Assembly (NCBI RefSeq): GCF_009428905.1
Contig: NZ_WHYR01000026.1
Span: 1-48,757 of the forward strand
Source: Desulfofundulus thermobenzoicus
GTDB lineage: Bacteria; Bacillota; Desulfotomaculia; Desulfotomaculales; Desulfovirgulaceae
Length of the DNA: 48,757 bases
Direction: 5' to 3'
Every line of letters begins with the position of its first letter. Within the stretch, counting starts at the first letter, position 1. The position numbers were made by a program, and so were the translations under genes. Below the pieces are notes generated by a model. It was not told where the DNA came from. It did not search any database and was given only the letters and a program-made list of their open reading frames with translations. Positions 36,479-44,931 of this stretch are shown here, piece after piece.

Positions 36479-37861
36479 TTGCCAGAAGTTAACGGATTGA
36501 AAATGCCAGCAAGAGCCACCGCCGATGAGATGCGTCACATCCACATCGAGCCGGTGCCTGACGATCAGAAAGTGGAAAAGGCGCTGCAGTACATGGATGA
36601 AATGCGTAAAAAATTCCGTTCCTTTGTTCTGGCCATGGAGTCCTGTACCAAATGCGGCGTCTGCGCCGAAAACTGCCATACCTATCTGGGCACCCGGGAC
36701 CCCAACAATATCCCCACCATGCGGGCGGAGTTAATGCGCAAGATCTACCGGCGCTACTTTACCCTGGAGGGCCGCTGGTTCGGCAAGCTGGTGGGTGCCG
36801 AGGACCTGAGCCTGGACATCATTGAACAGTGGTATTCCTACTTTTACCAGTGCAACGAGTGCCGCCGCTGCGCCCACGTGTGTCCCTTCGGCATCGATAC
36901 CTGCGAGGTGACCATGATCGGCCGCCAGATCCTGCACTGGCTGGGCATTGTGCCCAAACTGCACGCCAGTGTGGGCGGTGCCATGGAAAAAACCGGTAAC
37001 CACACCGGGTTGACCAAACCGGCCATTGTGGACACCCTGGAGTTCCTCTCCGAGGAAATCAAGGATGAATTTGGCGTGGACGTGGTTTTCCCCGTGGACA
37101 AAGAAGGTGCCGATATCCTGTATGTGCCTTCCTCGGCGGACTTCCTGTTGAACCCTTATACGTTGATGGGGGCTGGGATGTTCTTTACCTACATTGGTGC
37201 CAACTGGACCATACCCAGTCACATGACCGAGGCCGGTAACTTCGGGCTGCTTTTCGACCAGCGCTTTACCATCCGGCACAATTTCACCCGTCTTTTGGAT
37301 GCGGCGCAAAAGCTGGGGGTGAAAAAAATAGTCTGGGGTGAATGCGGCCACGGCTGGCGGGCCTGGAAGATGTATTTCCCGGGCATGGCCGACCGGCCCA
37401 TCCGCTGGCCCATCACCCACCTGCACGACGAGGTGGCCTACTACATTCGCACCAACCAGCTGAAGCTGGACAAAAATAAAAACGACCATCCGGTGACCCT
37501 GCACGATCCCTGCAACTTCGTGCGCGCCTGCGGCATGGCTGAGACACTGCGCACGGTGATCACCGCCTGTGTGGCCGATTTCCGGGAAATGAGTCCCAAC
37601 CGGGAAAACAACTTCTGCTGCGGTGGCGGTTCGGCCATCCTCTTTGACGATCCGGAAATGTACCAGCTGCGCATCAAATTCTCGGCCAAAAAGGCCGAAC
37701 AGGTGCGGGCCACCGGTGTGGGCAAGGACGGCAACGGTATACTCTGCGCCCCCTGTTCCATCTGCAAGGCGCAGCTCTACCCCATGGTGGAGGAACACCA
37801 GTTGGGCGTGGAAGTAAAGGGTCTGATTGACCTGGTAGGCCGGGCACTGGTATGGAAGTAA
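36479..37861 (+). CDS. dsrK: DsrK, iron-sulfur heterodisulfide-reductase-like subunit
   Basis: 460 residues. Two [4Fe-4S] motifs, CTKCGVCAENCHTYLG (near residue 57) and CNECRRCAHVCPFG (near residue 125), precede an HdrD-like catalytic region with HDPCNFVRACGM and FCCGGGSAILFDD (CCG motif near residue 380) that should hold the special [4Fe-4S] site. DsrK is thought to reduce the DsrC trisulfide at the cytoplasmic face, using electrons from DsrM. The protein is shorter than the Desulfovibrio enzyme only in linker regions. The TTG at 36479 follows AAAAGGGGGG. It forms one operon with dsrM. Confidence 0.95.
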   Translation: MPEVNGLKMPARATADEMRHIHIEPVPDDQKVEKALQYMDEMRKKFRSFVLAMESCTKCGVCAENCHTYLGTRDPNNIPTMRAELMRKIYRRYFTLEGRWFGKLVGAEDLSLDIIEQWYSYFYQCNECRRCAHVCPFGIDTCEVTMIGRQILHWLGIVPKLHASVGGAMEKTGNHTGLTKPAIVDTLEFLSEEIKDEFGVDVVFPVDKEGADILYVPSSADFLLNPYTLMGAGMFFTYIGANWTIPSHMTEAGNFGLLFDQRFTIRHNFTRLLDAAQKLGVKKIVWGECGHGWRAWKMYFPGMADRPIRWPITHLHDEVAYYIRTNQLKLDKNKNDHPVTLHDPCNFVRACGMAETLRTVITACVADFREMSPNRENNFCCGGGSAILFDDPEMYQLRIKFSAKKAEQVRATGVGKDGNGILCAPCSICKAQLYPMVEEHQLGVEVKGLIDLVGRALVWK

Positions 37862-38086
37862 GGGATTGGACATTGACTGGCCGTCCGGTAGATGGTATGC
37901 TTTTGCAGGGGGGGTGATGCGGCCCGGAATGCACCGGCAGGCGCCCGGGGCATGTCTCGCCTTCAGGCAGAAATTGGGGCTTGTATGGAGTATAGAAAGT
38001 GCGCCGTAATTAATCAATAACATGGATTTAGTGGGGAATCCTTTGGGGAAGACCCGCGCAGAATATCAATGGAGGTGCTTATTTAA

Positions 38087-38404
38087 ATGGCGTCCATTAA
38101 TGTTAATGGTGTTGAGATTGAACTGGACGAGGACGGTTTTATTGTTGACCCCGAACTGTGGAATGAAGATGTGGCCAAGGCCTTTGCAGCCACCGAAGGG
38201 ATTCAGGAACTGACCGACGATCACTGGAAAGTGATTAACTACCTGCGGGACTACTACAAGCAGTTCCAGATCGCTCCCATGATCCGCAAGCTGTGCAAAG
38301 AAACCGGTTTCAGCCTGAAATACATCTATGAATTGTTCCCCTCCGGCCCGGCCAAAGGGGCCTGTAAGCTGGCCGGTCTGCCCAAACCCACCGGCTGCGT
38401 GTAA
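38087..38404 (+). CDS. dsrC: DsrC, sulfur-carrier protein of sulfite reduction
   Basis: 105 residues. The C-terminal arm ends GACKLAGLPKPTGCV with both conserved cysteines (about C93 and C104, ten residues apart), so it is a true DsrC able to form the trisulfide with DsrAB and be reduced by DsrK, not a TusE-type protein with only one. The fold-typical DHWKVINYLRDYYKQFQIAPMIRKLCKETG block is present. The ATG follows GGAGGTG. It has a 225-base leader after dsrK and a terminator after its stop, so it is likely expressed as its own highly abundant mRNA. Confidence 0.97.
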   Translation: MASINVNGVEIELDEDGFIVDPELWNEDVAKAFAATEGIQELTDDHWKVINYLRDYYKQFQIAPMIRKLCKETGFSLKYIYELFPSGPAKGACKLAGLPKPTGCV

Positions 38405-38512
38405 TCCGGAGCCGGGAAATACCCTGCATTAAACAAGGGACAGGCATTCAGACGTTCCATCACAGGCACAAGCATCTGCTGCCCGCCTGCGAACAATCAC
38501 CGGGGGTGGGAG

Positions 38513-38535
38513 GAACAGGCTGTGCCTGTTCTTTT
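38513..38535 (+). terminator. Intrinsic terminator downstream of dsrC
   Basis: GAACAGGC pairs with GCCTGTTC around TGT, then TTTT. It lies about 110 bases after the dsrC stop. Confidence 0.85.
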
Positions 38536-38573
38536 GCCGGGGGCATTTTTCAGCAGCAGGAGATGTGTAAACG

Positions 38574-39980
38574 ATGCTTAACAACAACAGCACCATACCA
38601 CGCCTGGTAATAGGAGCGCCCCGGGGCCGGTCGGGCAAAACGACGGTAACCATCGGTCTGCTGACAGCCCTTGTGCACCACCGGCAGCTGACAGTGCAGC
38701 CCTTTAAAAAAGGGCCGGACTTTATCGATCCCAGCTGGCTGACCCTGGTAACGGGCAGGCCGTGCCGCAATCTGGACGGTTTTCTCATGTCCCGGGAAAC
38801 CATCCGCGCTTCCTTTATTCACCACAGTATGGACGCCCATATGGCGGTGGTGGAGGGGGCCATGGGTCTGTTTGACGGTGTGGATATCGAGGGTAGCGGC
38901 AGCACCGCTGAAATAGCCAGAACCCTGAAGGCGCCGGTCATCCTGGTGGTGGATACCACCAGGATGACCCGCAGTGTGGCTCCCCTGGTCAAAGGCTTTA
39001 TGGAATTTGACCCCGATGTGACCATCGCCGGGGTTATTTTGAACAAGGTGGCCCGGGCACGGCATGAGCGGATGTTGCGCCAGGCGCTGGAACGGTATTG
39101 CGGCATACCGGTTCTGGGGGTAATTCCCAAGGACAGGAACATGACTATTCCCGACCGCCACCTGGGCCTGATCCCGGCCGGGGAAAGGGACGACCTGCAG
39201 CATGCACTGCGGGAACTGGCCCGGGCGGCTGTGGAATGCCTGGACCTGGACGGCATCCTGGCTGTAGCCCGCAACGTGCCGCCGCTGGAAGAAAGACATG
39301 AGCGGGGCCGGATGCCCGCAAACGGCCGGGACAGCGGCCCGCTGATCGGCGTATTTCGTGACCGGGCTTTCTCCTTCTACTACCCCGAGAATCTGGAGGC
39401 ACTGCAGGAGGCCGGAGCCCGGCTGATTTACATTGACGCCCTGTCCGATAACTCTCTGCCCCCGGTGGATGCCCTGTATATTGGCGGGGGGTTTCCCGAG
39501 GTGTTTGCCCCCCGGCTGGAAGCCAACGCGGGCCTAAGGGAGTCCGTGCGCCTGGCCATTGAAAAGGGATTGCCCGTTTACGCCGAGTGCGGCGGTTTGA
39601 TGTACCTGGGACGAAGGATCACCTGGCAGGAGCGGTCCTATGAAATGTGCGGCGCCCTGCCCTTTGATGTATTGATGGAAGAAAGGCCCCGGGGGCATGG
39701 TTACGAAGTGGTGCAGGTGGTGGAAGAAAATCCTTTTTTTCCCTGCGGAATGATTATCAGGGGACATGAGTTCCACCACTCCCGTCTGACCAATGTGGAC
39801 GGTGGATTGGGCTATGCCTTTCGGGTAATGCGGGGCAATGGGATTGACGGACAAAGTGACGGGCTGGTATATAAAAACGTACTGGCTGCCTATAACCACA
39901 TTCATGCCCTGTCCTGCCCGGACTGGGCGCGAAGCGTCGTAGCCCGGGCAGAGAAGTACCGGCATGGAACCCCCGGGTAG
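38574..39980 (+). CDS. dsrN: Cobyrinate a,c-diamide synthase / DsrN-type siroheme amidase
   Basis: 468 residues. An ATP-binding N-terminal half (GAPRGRSGKTTVTIGLL and QPFKKGPDFIDPSWL, residues about 12-55) and a C-terminal triad-type glutamine amidotransferase half (YIGGGFPEVF, then PVYAECGGLMYLGRR with the nucleophile Cys, and GHEFHHSRL) are those of CbiA/CobB. In the B12 pathway this enzyme amidates the a and c side chains of cobyrinate with glutamine and ATP. When next to dsr genes, the same family (DsrN) is proposed to amidate siroheme for DsrAB. No other cobalamin genes are present, which favours that role. The ATG follows GCAGGAGATG. Confidence 0.9.
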   Translation: MLNNNSTIPRLVIGAPRGRSGKTTVTIGLLTALVHHRQLTVQPFKKGPDFIDPSWLTLVTGRPCRNLDGFLMSRETIRASFIHHSMDAHMAVVEGAMGLFDGVDIEGSGSTAEIARTLKAPVILVVDTTRMTRSVAPLVKGFMEFDPDVTIAGVILNKVARARHERMLRQALERYCGIPVLGVIPKDRNMTIPDRHLGLIPAGERDDLQHALRELARAAVECLDLDGILAVARNVPPLEERHERGRMPANGRDSGPLIGVFRDRAFSFYYPENLEALQEAGARLIYIDALSDNSLPPVDALYIGGGFPEVFAPRLEANAGLRESVRLAIEKGLPVYAECGGLMYLGRRITWQERSYEMCGALPFDVLMEERPRGHGYEVVQVVEENPFFPCGMIIRGHEFHHSRLTNVDGGLGYAFRVMRGNGIDGQSDGLVYKNVLAAYNHIHALSCPDWARSVVARAEKYRHGTPG

Positions 39981-40006
39981 AAGTGGGGATAGGGAGAGGG
40001 AACCTG

Positions 40007-40040
40007 GCGGCGCCGCAGAGTTTTGACTCTGCGGCGCCGC
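40007..40040 (+). terminator. Strong hairpin between dsrN and sleB
   Basis: A perfect 15-bp stem, GCGGCGCCGCAGAGT with ACTCTGCGGCGCCGC, encloses TTTG. The tail GCTTTATG has only a short T-run. Confidence 0.75.
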
Positions 40041-40120
40041 GCTTTATGTACATAGAAAAGAATTGTTTCAGAAAAAATAAAAATCAGATGGACTGCAAAG
40101 GTAGCAAAATGGGGGGTAAG

Positions 40121-40840
40121 ATGTTGAGACCGGTGGATGGACGGCGGTTTGCATTGATTCTATTCCTGGCGGTGATGATGATCACCGCCGGCGGAATCAT
40201 CACGACCCTCCGGCAGGCTTCCGCCCAGGAACGCACCCTTTACTGGGGTTTGAGCGGGGACGATGTATCGCGGCTGCAGGGCCGGCTGTCGGAATGGGGT
40301 TATTACCGGGGTCCGGTGGATGGATTTTACGGCAGCAGCACCCAGCAGGCAGTGGTGGATTTCCAGCTGAACAACGGCCTGGTGCCCGATGGAGTGGTGG
40401 GGCCGGGCACCTGGGAGGCACTGGGGTTTGGCCCCGTTGCGGCGGCTCCACCGGTGGAACCGGCGGAAGTGTCCCGGGGGGTGACCAACCGGGATGCGGT
40501 GTACCTGCTGGCCCGGGTGATCGAAGGGGAAGCGGCCGATGAGCCCTTTACTGGTAAGGTGGCCGTGGGCGCCGTGATTATGAACCGCACCCGCAGTGCC
40601 GCTTTCCCCCACAGCCTGGCCGGAGTGATTTACCAGCCCCACGCCTTTGAATCGGTGAGCAATGGTCAGTATAACCGCCCCATCAGTCAGGAATCCCTGC
40701 AGGCGGCCATGCTGGCCATGAGCGGGTGGGATCCCACCGGCGGCGCCCTGTACTTCTGGAATCCCTCCAAACCGGTCAGCCCCTGGATATGGAGCCGGAA
40801 TGTGATTACCCAAATTGGCCGGCATGTTTTTGCCCATTAG
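40121..40840 (+). CDS. sleB: Spore cortex-lytic enzyme SleB
   Basis: About 239 residues. A membrane/signal segment (residues about 7-28, FALILFLAVMMITAGGII) exports the protein. It is followed by a peptidoglycan-binding domain (LSGDDVSRLQGRLSEWGYYRGPVDG, residues about 38-95) and a cell-wall hydrolase domain (LLARVIEGEAADEPFTGKVAVGAVIMNR, with catalytic Glu) ending WSRNVITQIGRHVF. SleB is a lytic transglycosylase that opens muramic-lactam cortex during germination, so the organism forms endospores. The ATG at 40121 follows GGGGGGT; an upstream frame reaches back to 39983. The partner ypeB lies downstream. Confidence 0.93.
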   Translation: MLRPVDGRRFALILFLAVMMITAGGIITTLRQASAQERTLYWGLSGDDVSRLQGRLSEWGYYRGPVDGFYGSSTQQAVVDFQLNNGLVPDGVVGPGTWEALGFGPVAAAPPVEPAEVSRGVTNRDAVYLLARVIEGEAADEPFTGKVAVGAVIMNRTRSAAFPHSLAGVIYQPHAFESVSNGQYNRPISQESLQAAMLAMSGWDPTGGALYFWNPSKPVSPWIWSRNVITQIGRHVFAH

Positions 40841-40842
40841 CA

Positions 40843-40947
40843 GTTCCGGGTTCCGGGTTTCCAGTCAGGGGTTCGGAGCCAGAAGCTCCTGCTTTGACAC
40901 GAAACCGGTAATCCTGAACCAGCAACACACAACCCGCAACTCGCAAC
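40843..40947. repeat. Two opposed arrays of 7-base units between sleB and ypeB
   Basis: On the plus strand, five consecutive heptamers start at 40843 (GTTCCGG, GTTCCGG, GTTTCCA, GTCAGGG, GTTCGGA). From 40913 to 40947 five more lie in the opposite sense, each ending in AAC (CCTGAAC, CAGCAAC, ACACAAC, CCGCAAC, TCGCAAC). The consensus on one strand is GTTxCGG. The two arrays can pair imperfectly into a large hairpin. Confidence 0.75.
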
Positions 40948-40964
40948 CAGAAAGGATGTTTACA

Positions 40965-42329
40965 ATGTCAGCTAAAAGGTGGATCTGGCTTCTGCCGGTT
41001 GTGGCCGCGGTGATGGTCACAGGCGGGCTGGGTTACTGGGGATATCAGCAATACAGCCTGCGTCAGCGGCTGGAGACGGCCCTGAACAATAAATATTACC
41101 GGGCCTTTTACTCACTGGTGGAAAATGTGCGGCACATAGAGGTGTTGCTTTCCAAAAGCCTGGTGGCTGAAGGGGCGGAACAGGACAGCCGCCTCTTCAC
41201 CGAACTGTGGCAGAGGGCCAATGCCGCCCAGGCGGATTTAAACCAGCTACCCCTGGCCGATGTTCAGACCGCCCGCACGGCCAAATTTCTCACCCAGGTG
41301 GGGGACTATGCCTACTCCCTGCAGCGGCAGACGGCCGGCGGGCAAAATAAATCGGCCGCACAATGGGAAACGTTAAAGAACCTTTATCGCCAGTCAGCCG
41401 ATTTGAACCTGGAACTGCATAACATTGAAGCGCGTATCGCCCAGGGCCGCCTTTACTTAAGCGAGCTGGCCCGGGAGAGCGGCCGCGGGGTGCAAAAGGA
41501 AGGGTCCCGCCTGGCCGACAGCAACTTTTCCGCCATAGAAAAGCATATGGAAACATTCCCCACCCTGATTTATGACGGGCCCTTTTCCGATCACCTGGAA
41601 AAAAGCGAGCCCAGGGGATTGACGGGCAAGGTGATTAACATGGACGAGGCGGGACAGCGGGCCCGGCAAATGGTGGACGGGGGAACTGGATATACGGTGG
41701 GCCGGGTGACCGAGGCCCGGGGGAAAATCCCCTCCTACCTGGTGGAGTTAAGACCGGCTTCCGGCACGGGCGAAGTTTACACGGTGGCCGTTACCCGGCA
41801 GGGCGGGCACCTGAACTGGCTGGCCGGGAGTCGCCCGGCGGGCAATCCCACCTGGGATATCAACCGGGCGCGGGAAAAGGCGCGGCAGTACCTGGTCGCC
41901 CTGGGTTACCGGGACATGGTGCCGGTTTATTATGAACAGCAGGGGGGAGTGGCCATTTTTAACTTTGCCGCCGTCCAGGACCGGGTGATCCTTTATCCCG
42001 ACCAGGTTAAGGTGACTGTGGCCCTGGACAACGGGCAGGTTCTGGGGGTGGAGGCATCGGGCTATTTGATGAATCATCACCAGCGCCAGTTGCCCCGGCC
42101 GCGGATTAGCGCAGCCCAGGCGCGCCGGAAAGTCAGCCCCCGGCTGGGAAAGGTTGCCGGCGGCCGGCTGGCCCTGATTCCCGTGGCGCCGGATAAAGAA
42201 ATACTGACCTACGAATTTCAAGGCCGGCTGGACAAGGACACCTACCTGATTTACATTAACGCCCTGGACGGCAAAGAAGAACAGGTTTTGCGGGTGGTGC
42301 GCAGTCCCGAGGGGATACTGACCCTTTAA
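40965..42329 (+). CDS. ypeB: Germination protein YpeB
   Basis: 454 residues. One membrane helix (about residues 6-27, WLLPVVAAVMVTGGLGYWGY) is followed by a coiled N-terminal region (residues 30-180, LETALNNKYYRAFYSLVENVRH) and three PepSY-type domains (for example AGQRARQMVDGGTGYTVGRV and RAREKARQYLVALGY). YpeB is needed to localise and stabilise SleB in the spore and inhibits it until germination. The ATG at 40965 follows AGAAAGG; ATG 40956 is an alternative. sleB lies directly upstream, separated by the heptamer arrays. Confidence 0.93.
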   Translation: MSAKRWIWLLPVVAAVMVTGGLGYWGYQQYSLRQRLETALNNKYYRAFYSLVENVRHIEVLLSKSLVAEGAEQDSRLFTELWQRANAAQADLNQLPLADVQTARTAKFLTQVGDYAYSLQRQTAGGQNKSAAQWETLKNLYRQSADLNLELHNIEARIAQGRLYLSELARESGRGVQKEGSRLADSNFSAIEKHMETFPTLIYDGPFSDHLEKSEPRGLTGKVINMDEAGQRARQMVDGGTGYTVGRVTEARGKIPSYLVELRPASGTGEVYTVAVTRQGGHLNWLAGSRPAGNPTWDINRAREKARQYLVALGYRDMVPVYYEQQGGVAIFNFAAVQDRVILYPDQVKVTVALDNGQVLGVEASGYLMNHHQRQLPRPRISAAQARRKVSPRLGKVAGGRLALIPVAPDKEILTYEFQGRLDKDTYLIYINALDGKEEQVLRVVRSPEGILTL

Positions 42330-42424
42330 ACGGCGGTTTTATCATGTGCCGGTATGGCCGGCCTTTTCAAACGCCGGACTGTTTAAAATTTTGGTTAAAC
42401 GGCCGCATCCGGTGCTCTTTTCCG

Positions 42425-42453
42425 TTGACAGCCGGCGGGCTTCGTGCTAGTAT
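42425..42453 (+). promoter_or_regulatory. SigA-type promoter of the T-box leader
   Basis: TTGACA (42425-42430) and TAGTAT (42448-42453) are spaced by exactly 17 bases, just upstream of the T-box leader. Confidence 0.85.
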
Positions 42454-42460
42454 AAGACCT

Positions 42461-42717
42461 GAATTGATATGCAACCAGGCTGTGAAAGGATTGAGGGCAT
42501 GTCAACCGCCACAGCGAGCCGGGGAGGGTGCAAGCCCGGCCGGGGAAGTGTCCGTGCCGTCCTGGAGCCGCAGGCTGAAAGGGTCAACGGAGCCCGAGTA
42601 TGCCTTGCCGGCGGCCCGCCGTTATCCGGGTATGGAGGGGGCTGCGCCATCTGGTGCGGCCAATCTGGGTGGTACCGCGAGACCTGGCTCTCGTCCCATG
42701 GGGACGGGGGCTTTTTT
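42461..42717 (+). promoter_or_regulatory. T-box riboswitch leader
   Basis: The leader has the hallmark antiterminator sequence GGGTGGTACCGCGAG (42667-42681). A terminator follows it: the 3' part of CTCTCGTCCC pairs with GGGACGGGGGC, then TTTTTT (42688-42717). Stem I carries the conserved AGCGAGCCGGGGAGGGTGCAAGCCCGG distal segment, in two parts (42513-42537). T-boxes read the uncharged 3' end of a tRNA and switch genes on when that amino acid is scarce. The specifier codon is not certain; GAA followed by GUG (42545-42550), or the overlapping GUC, would mean valine. It controls the Lrp/AsnC gene directly downstream and perhaps the operon after it. Confidence 0.93.
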
Positions 42718-42757
42718 AATTGGCCGGACAGGCATTTTAAAGAACAGGGGTGGTAAA

Positions 42758-43249
42758 ATGCAGGATGCCGTCAAGGAGATTCTGGAGATTCTGGAGAACA
42801 ATTCCCGCCTCAAGCCCGAGGAAATTGCCGTGATGCTCAACCTGGACGCGGGAAAGGTCCGGGAAACCATTGCCGCACTGGAAGAAAATAAAACCATTTT
42901 GAAATACATGACCCTGGTGAACTGGGAAAAGGTGGGGGAAGAAAAGGTTTCGGCCCTGATTGAAGTACGCATCACCCCCCAGCGGGATGTGGGTTTTGAC
43001 GGGGTGGCCGAGCGGATCTACCGTTATCCCGAAGTGCGCAGCGTGCGCCTCATGTCCGGCGCCTACGACCTGGCTGTATTTATCGAAGGGCGCACCATGC
43101 GGGAGGTGAGCCACTTTGTGGCCACCAGGCTGGCCACCATTGAAGGGGTGATCAGCACCACCACCCACTTCGTCCTGAAAACCTACAAGCAGGACGGGGT
43201 AATCGTGGAGGACGGGGAAGAAAACCGCCGGCTGAAAGTAACCCCTTGA
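42758..43249 (+). CDS. Lrp/AsnC family transcriptional regulator
   Basis: 163 residues. An N-terminal winged helix (EILEILENNSRLKPEEIAVML then DAGKVRETIAALEENKTIL, residues about 5-48) binds DNA; a RAM ligand-binding domain follows (ALIEVRITPQRDVGFDGVAERIYRYPEV, residues about 67-150). Family members sense amino acids and control their metabolism as dimers or octamers. The ATG at 42758 lies after the T-box terminator and a GGGGTGG ribosome binding site. The T-box means this regulator is made when a tRNA is uncharged, so it likely controls the aminotransferase and transport genes that follow. Confidence 0.93.
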   Translation: MQDAVKEILEILENNSRLKPEEIAVMLNLDAGKVRETIAALEENKTILKYMTLVNWEKVGEEKVSALIEVRITPQRDVGFDGVAERIYRYPEVRSVRLMSGAYDLAVFIEGRTMREVSHFVATRLATIEGVISTTTHFVLKTYKQDGVIVEDGEENRRLKVTP

Positions 43250-43430
43250 CCCGGCGCTCACTGGTAAAAATGCTCATTCCAGGGTTAAGGCAACTGGCAG
43301 TGGCAGATTTGGTCTTCGCAGTACGGCCTGTTTGGCGAGTGCCGGGCGGCCACGGAAATAAATCACAGGAAAACGGCCTGAATATTAGCTCATTGGTTTA
43401 ACAAGTTACCTTGAAGGAGGATTGGCAATA

Positions 43431-44687
43431 ATGACCGGATCCCTTTGCGAGCGGATCAATCCAGTGGTACGGGATATGCCCCCCTCGGGCATACGCCGTT
43501 TTTTCGACCTGGTGGCGGAAACCAGGGGGGTTATATCCCTGGGGGTGGGTGAACCGGACTTTGTCACCCCCTGGCATATCCGGGAAGCCTGCATCTACTC
43601 CCTGGAAAAGGGTTATACCATGTACACCTCCAACAGCGGCCTGCTGGAACTGCGGGAGGCCATTGCCCGGGACCTGGGCTGTTCCTACGGTGTGGTCTAT
43701 GATCCCCGGGAGGAGATACTGGTTACCGTGGGGGTGAGCGAAGGCCTGGACCTGGCCATGCGGGCGCTGGTTTGCCCCGGCGACGAAGTAATCATGGCCG
43801 AACCCTCCTACGTGTCCTACGCGCCGGCGGTGCTGCTGTCCGGGGGCCGGGTGGTGACCATACCCACCACCATGGAAAAAGGTTTTTGCCTGAAAGCCCA
43901 CCAGGTGGAAAGGGCCATCACCCCCCGGACCAAAATACTCTTGCTTTCCTACCCCAACAATCCCACCGGAGCGGTCATTGACCGCCGCACCCTGGCGGAG
44001 ATAGCTGAGGTGGCCGTGGCCCGGGATCTGCTGGTAATATCCGATGAAATTTACGACAAGCTGACCTATGTGGGCGAGCATACCTGCGTGGCCAGCCTGC
44101 CGGGAATGAAGGAGCGCACCATTTTGTTAAACGGCTTCTCCAAGGCCTACGCCATGACCGGCTGGCGGCTGGGATATGCCTGCGGCCCGGCCGAAATTAT
44201 CGCCGCCATGACCAAGATCCACCAGTACTCCATCCTCTGTGCACCCATTACCGCCCAGATGGCCGCCCTGGAGGCGTTGCGCAACGGCCGGGCCATGATG
44301 GAGCGCATGGTCAGGGAATACAACCGCCGCCGCCGCCTGGTCTGCCAGGCCTTCCGGGACATGGGCCTCAACTGCTTTGAGCCCGGGGGGGCCTTTTATG
44401 CCTTTCCGGAGATCCGGGCCACCGGGCTCACCTCCGAACAATTCGCCCAGCAGCTCCTTCTGGAGGAGAAGGTGGCCGTGGTGCCCGGCGATGCCTTCGG
44501 GCCCGGCGGCGAAGGCTTTGTGCGCTGCTCCTACGCCGCCTCCCTGGAGGATATTTCCGAAGCCCTGAAACGCATGGCCCAGTTTGTCCGCCGCCTGGGA
44601 GTGAAACCGCGGCTGATTTCCACGGCACACCGGTCTACACCGCCGCCGGAGAGGATTGCCTCGGTTGCCGGTGCACTGTCTTCGTGA
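43431..44687 (+). CDS. Class I/II PLP-dependent aminotransferase
   Basis: About 418 residues, fold type I. The PLP lysine is in LNGFSKAYAMTGWRLGYA (near residue 240); SYPNNPTGAVI holds the Asn that binds the cofactor, and SDEIYDKLTY the Asp and Tyr; LGVGEPDF is at the N-terminus. This group includes aspartate, alanine and aromatic aminotransferases; the substrate cannot be read. The ATG at 43431 follows AAGGAGG. It comes after the Lrp/AsnC gene and before a symporter, an aryl-CoA ligase and IorA, so aromatic or branched-chain 2-oxoacids are likely substrates. Confidence 0.9.
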   Translation: MTGSLCERINPVVRDMPPSGIRRFFDLVAETRGVISLGVGEPDFVTPWHIREACIYSLEKGYTMYTSNSGLLELREAIARDLGCSYGVVYDPREEILVTVGVSEGLDLAMRALVCPGDEVIMAEPSYVSYAPAVLLSGGRVVTIPTTMEKGFCLKAHQVERAITPRTKILLLSYPNNPTGAVIDRRTLAEIAEVAVARDLLVISDEIYDKLTYVGEHTCVASLPGMKERTILLNGFSKAYAMTGWRLGYACGPAEIIAAMTKIHQYSILCAPITAQMAALEALRNGRAMMERMVREYNRRRRLVCQAFRDMGLNCFEPGGAFYAFPEIRATGLTSEQFAQQLLLEEKVAVVPGDAFGPGGEGFVRCSYAASLEDISEALKRMAQFVRRLGVKPRLISTAHRSTPPPERIASVAGALSS

Positions 44688-44870
44688 AAAAACCAGGAGG
44701 ATTTTTTACGAAGGTTGCCAATGCCTTCCGAGTGTGCCTGCCGCCCCGGCTATGGATGACTGAAAACACCCGTCTTTCATTGGGCTACAGGATTGCAAAA
44801 GGCAATTTTCTATAAATATTTCCCCGCCGGCAGGAATTTTGACCCGGCAGGGAGAATTACCACATACTAT

Positions 44871-44897
44871 ACCCACCCGGACCCTGTCCGGGTGGGT
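44871..44897. repeat. Perfect hairpin upstream of the symporter gene
   Basis: ACCCACCCGGAC and GTCCGGGTGGGT form a 12-bp stem around CCT, followed by ACAATC without a T-run. It could be a transcription stop or an operator for the downstream genes. Confidence 0.75.
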
Positions 44898-44931
44898 ACA
44901 ATCTAAAAGCAGGATGGGAGGACGGTTGTTT

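Noticed and set aside
36731..38023. 430-codon antisense frame across dsrK
   Set aside because: No domain, no start signal, and the opposite strand is clearly dsrK.
38574..39980. Start of a cobalamin biosynthesis cluster
   Set aside because: No other B12 genes follow; the dsr context favours the siroheme amidation role.
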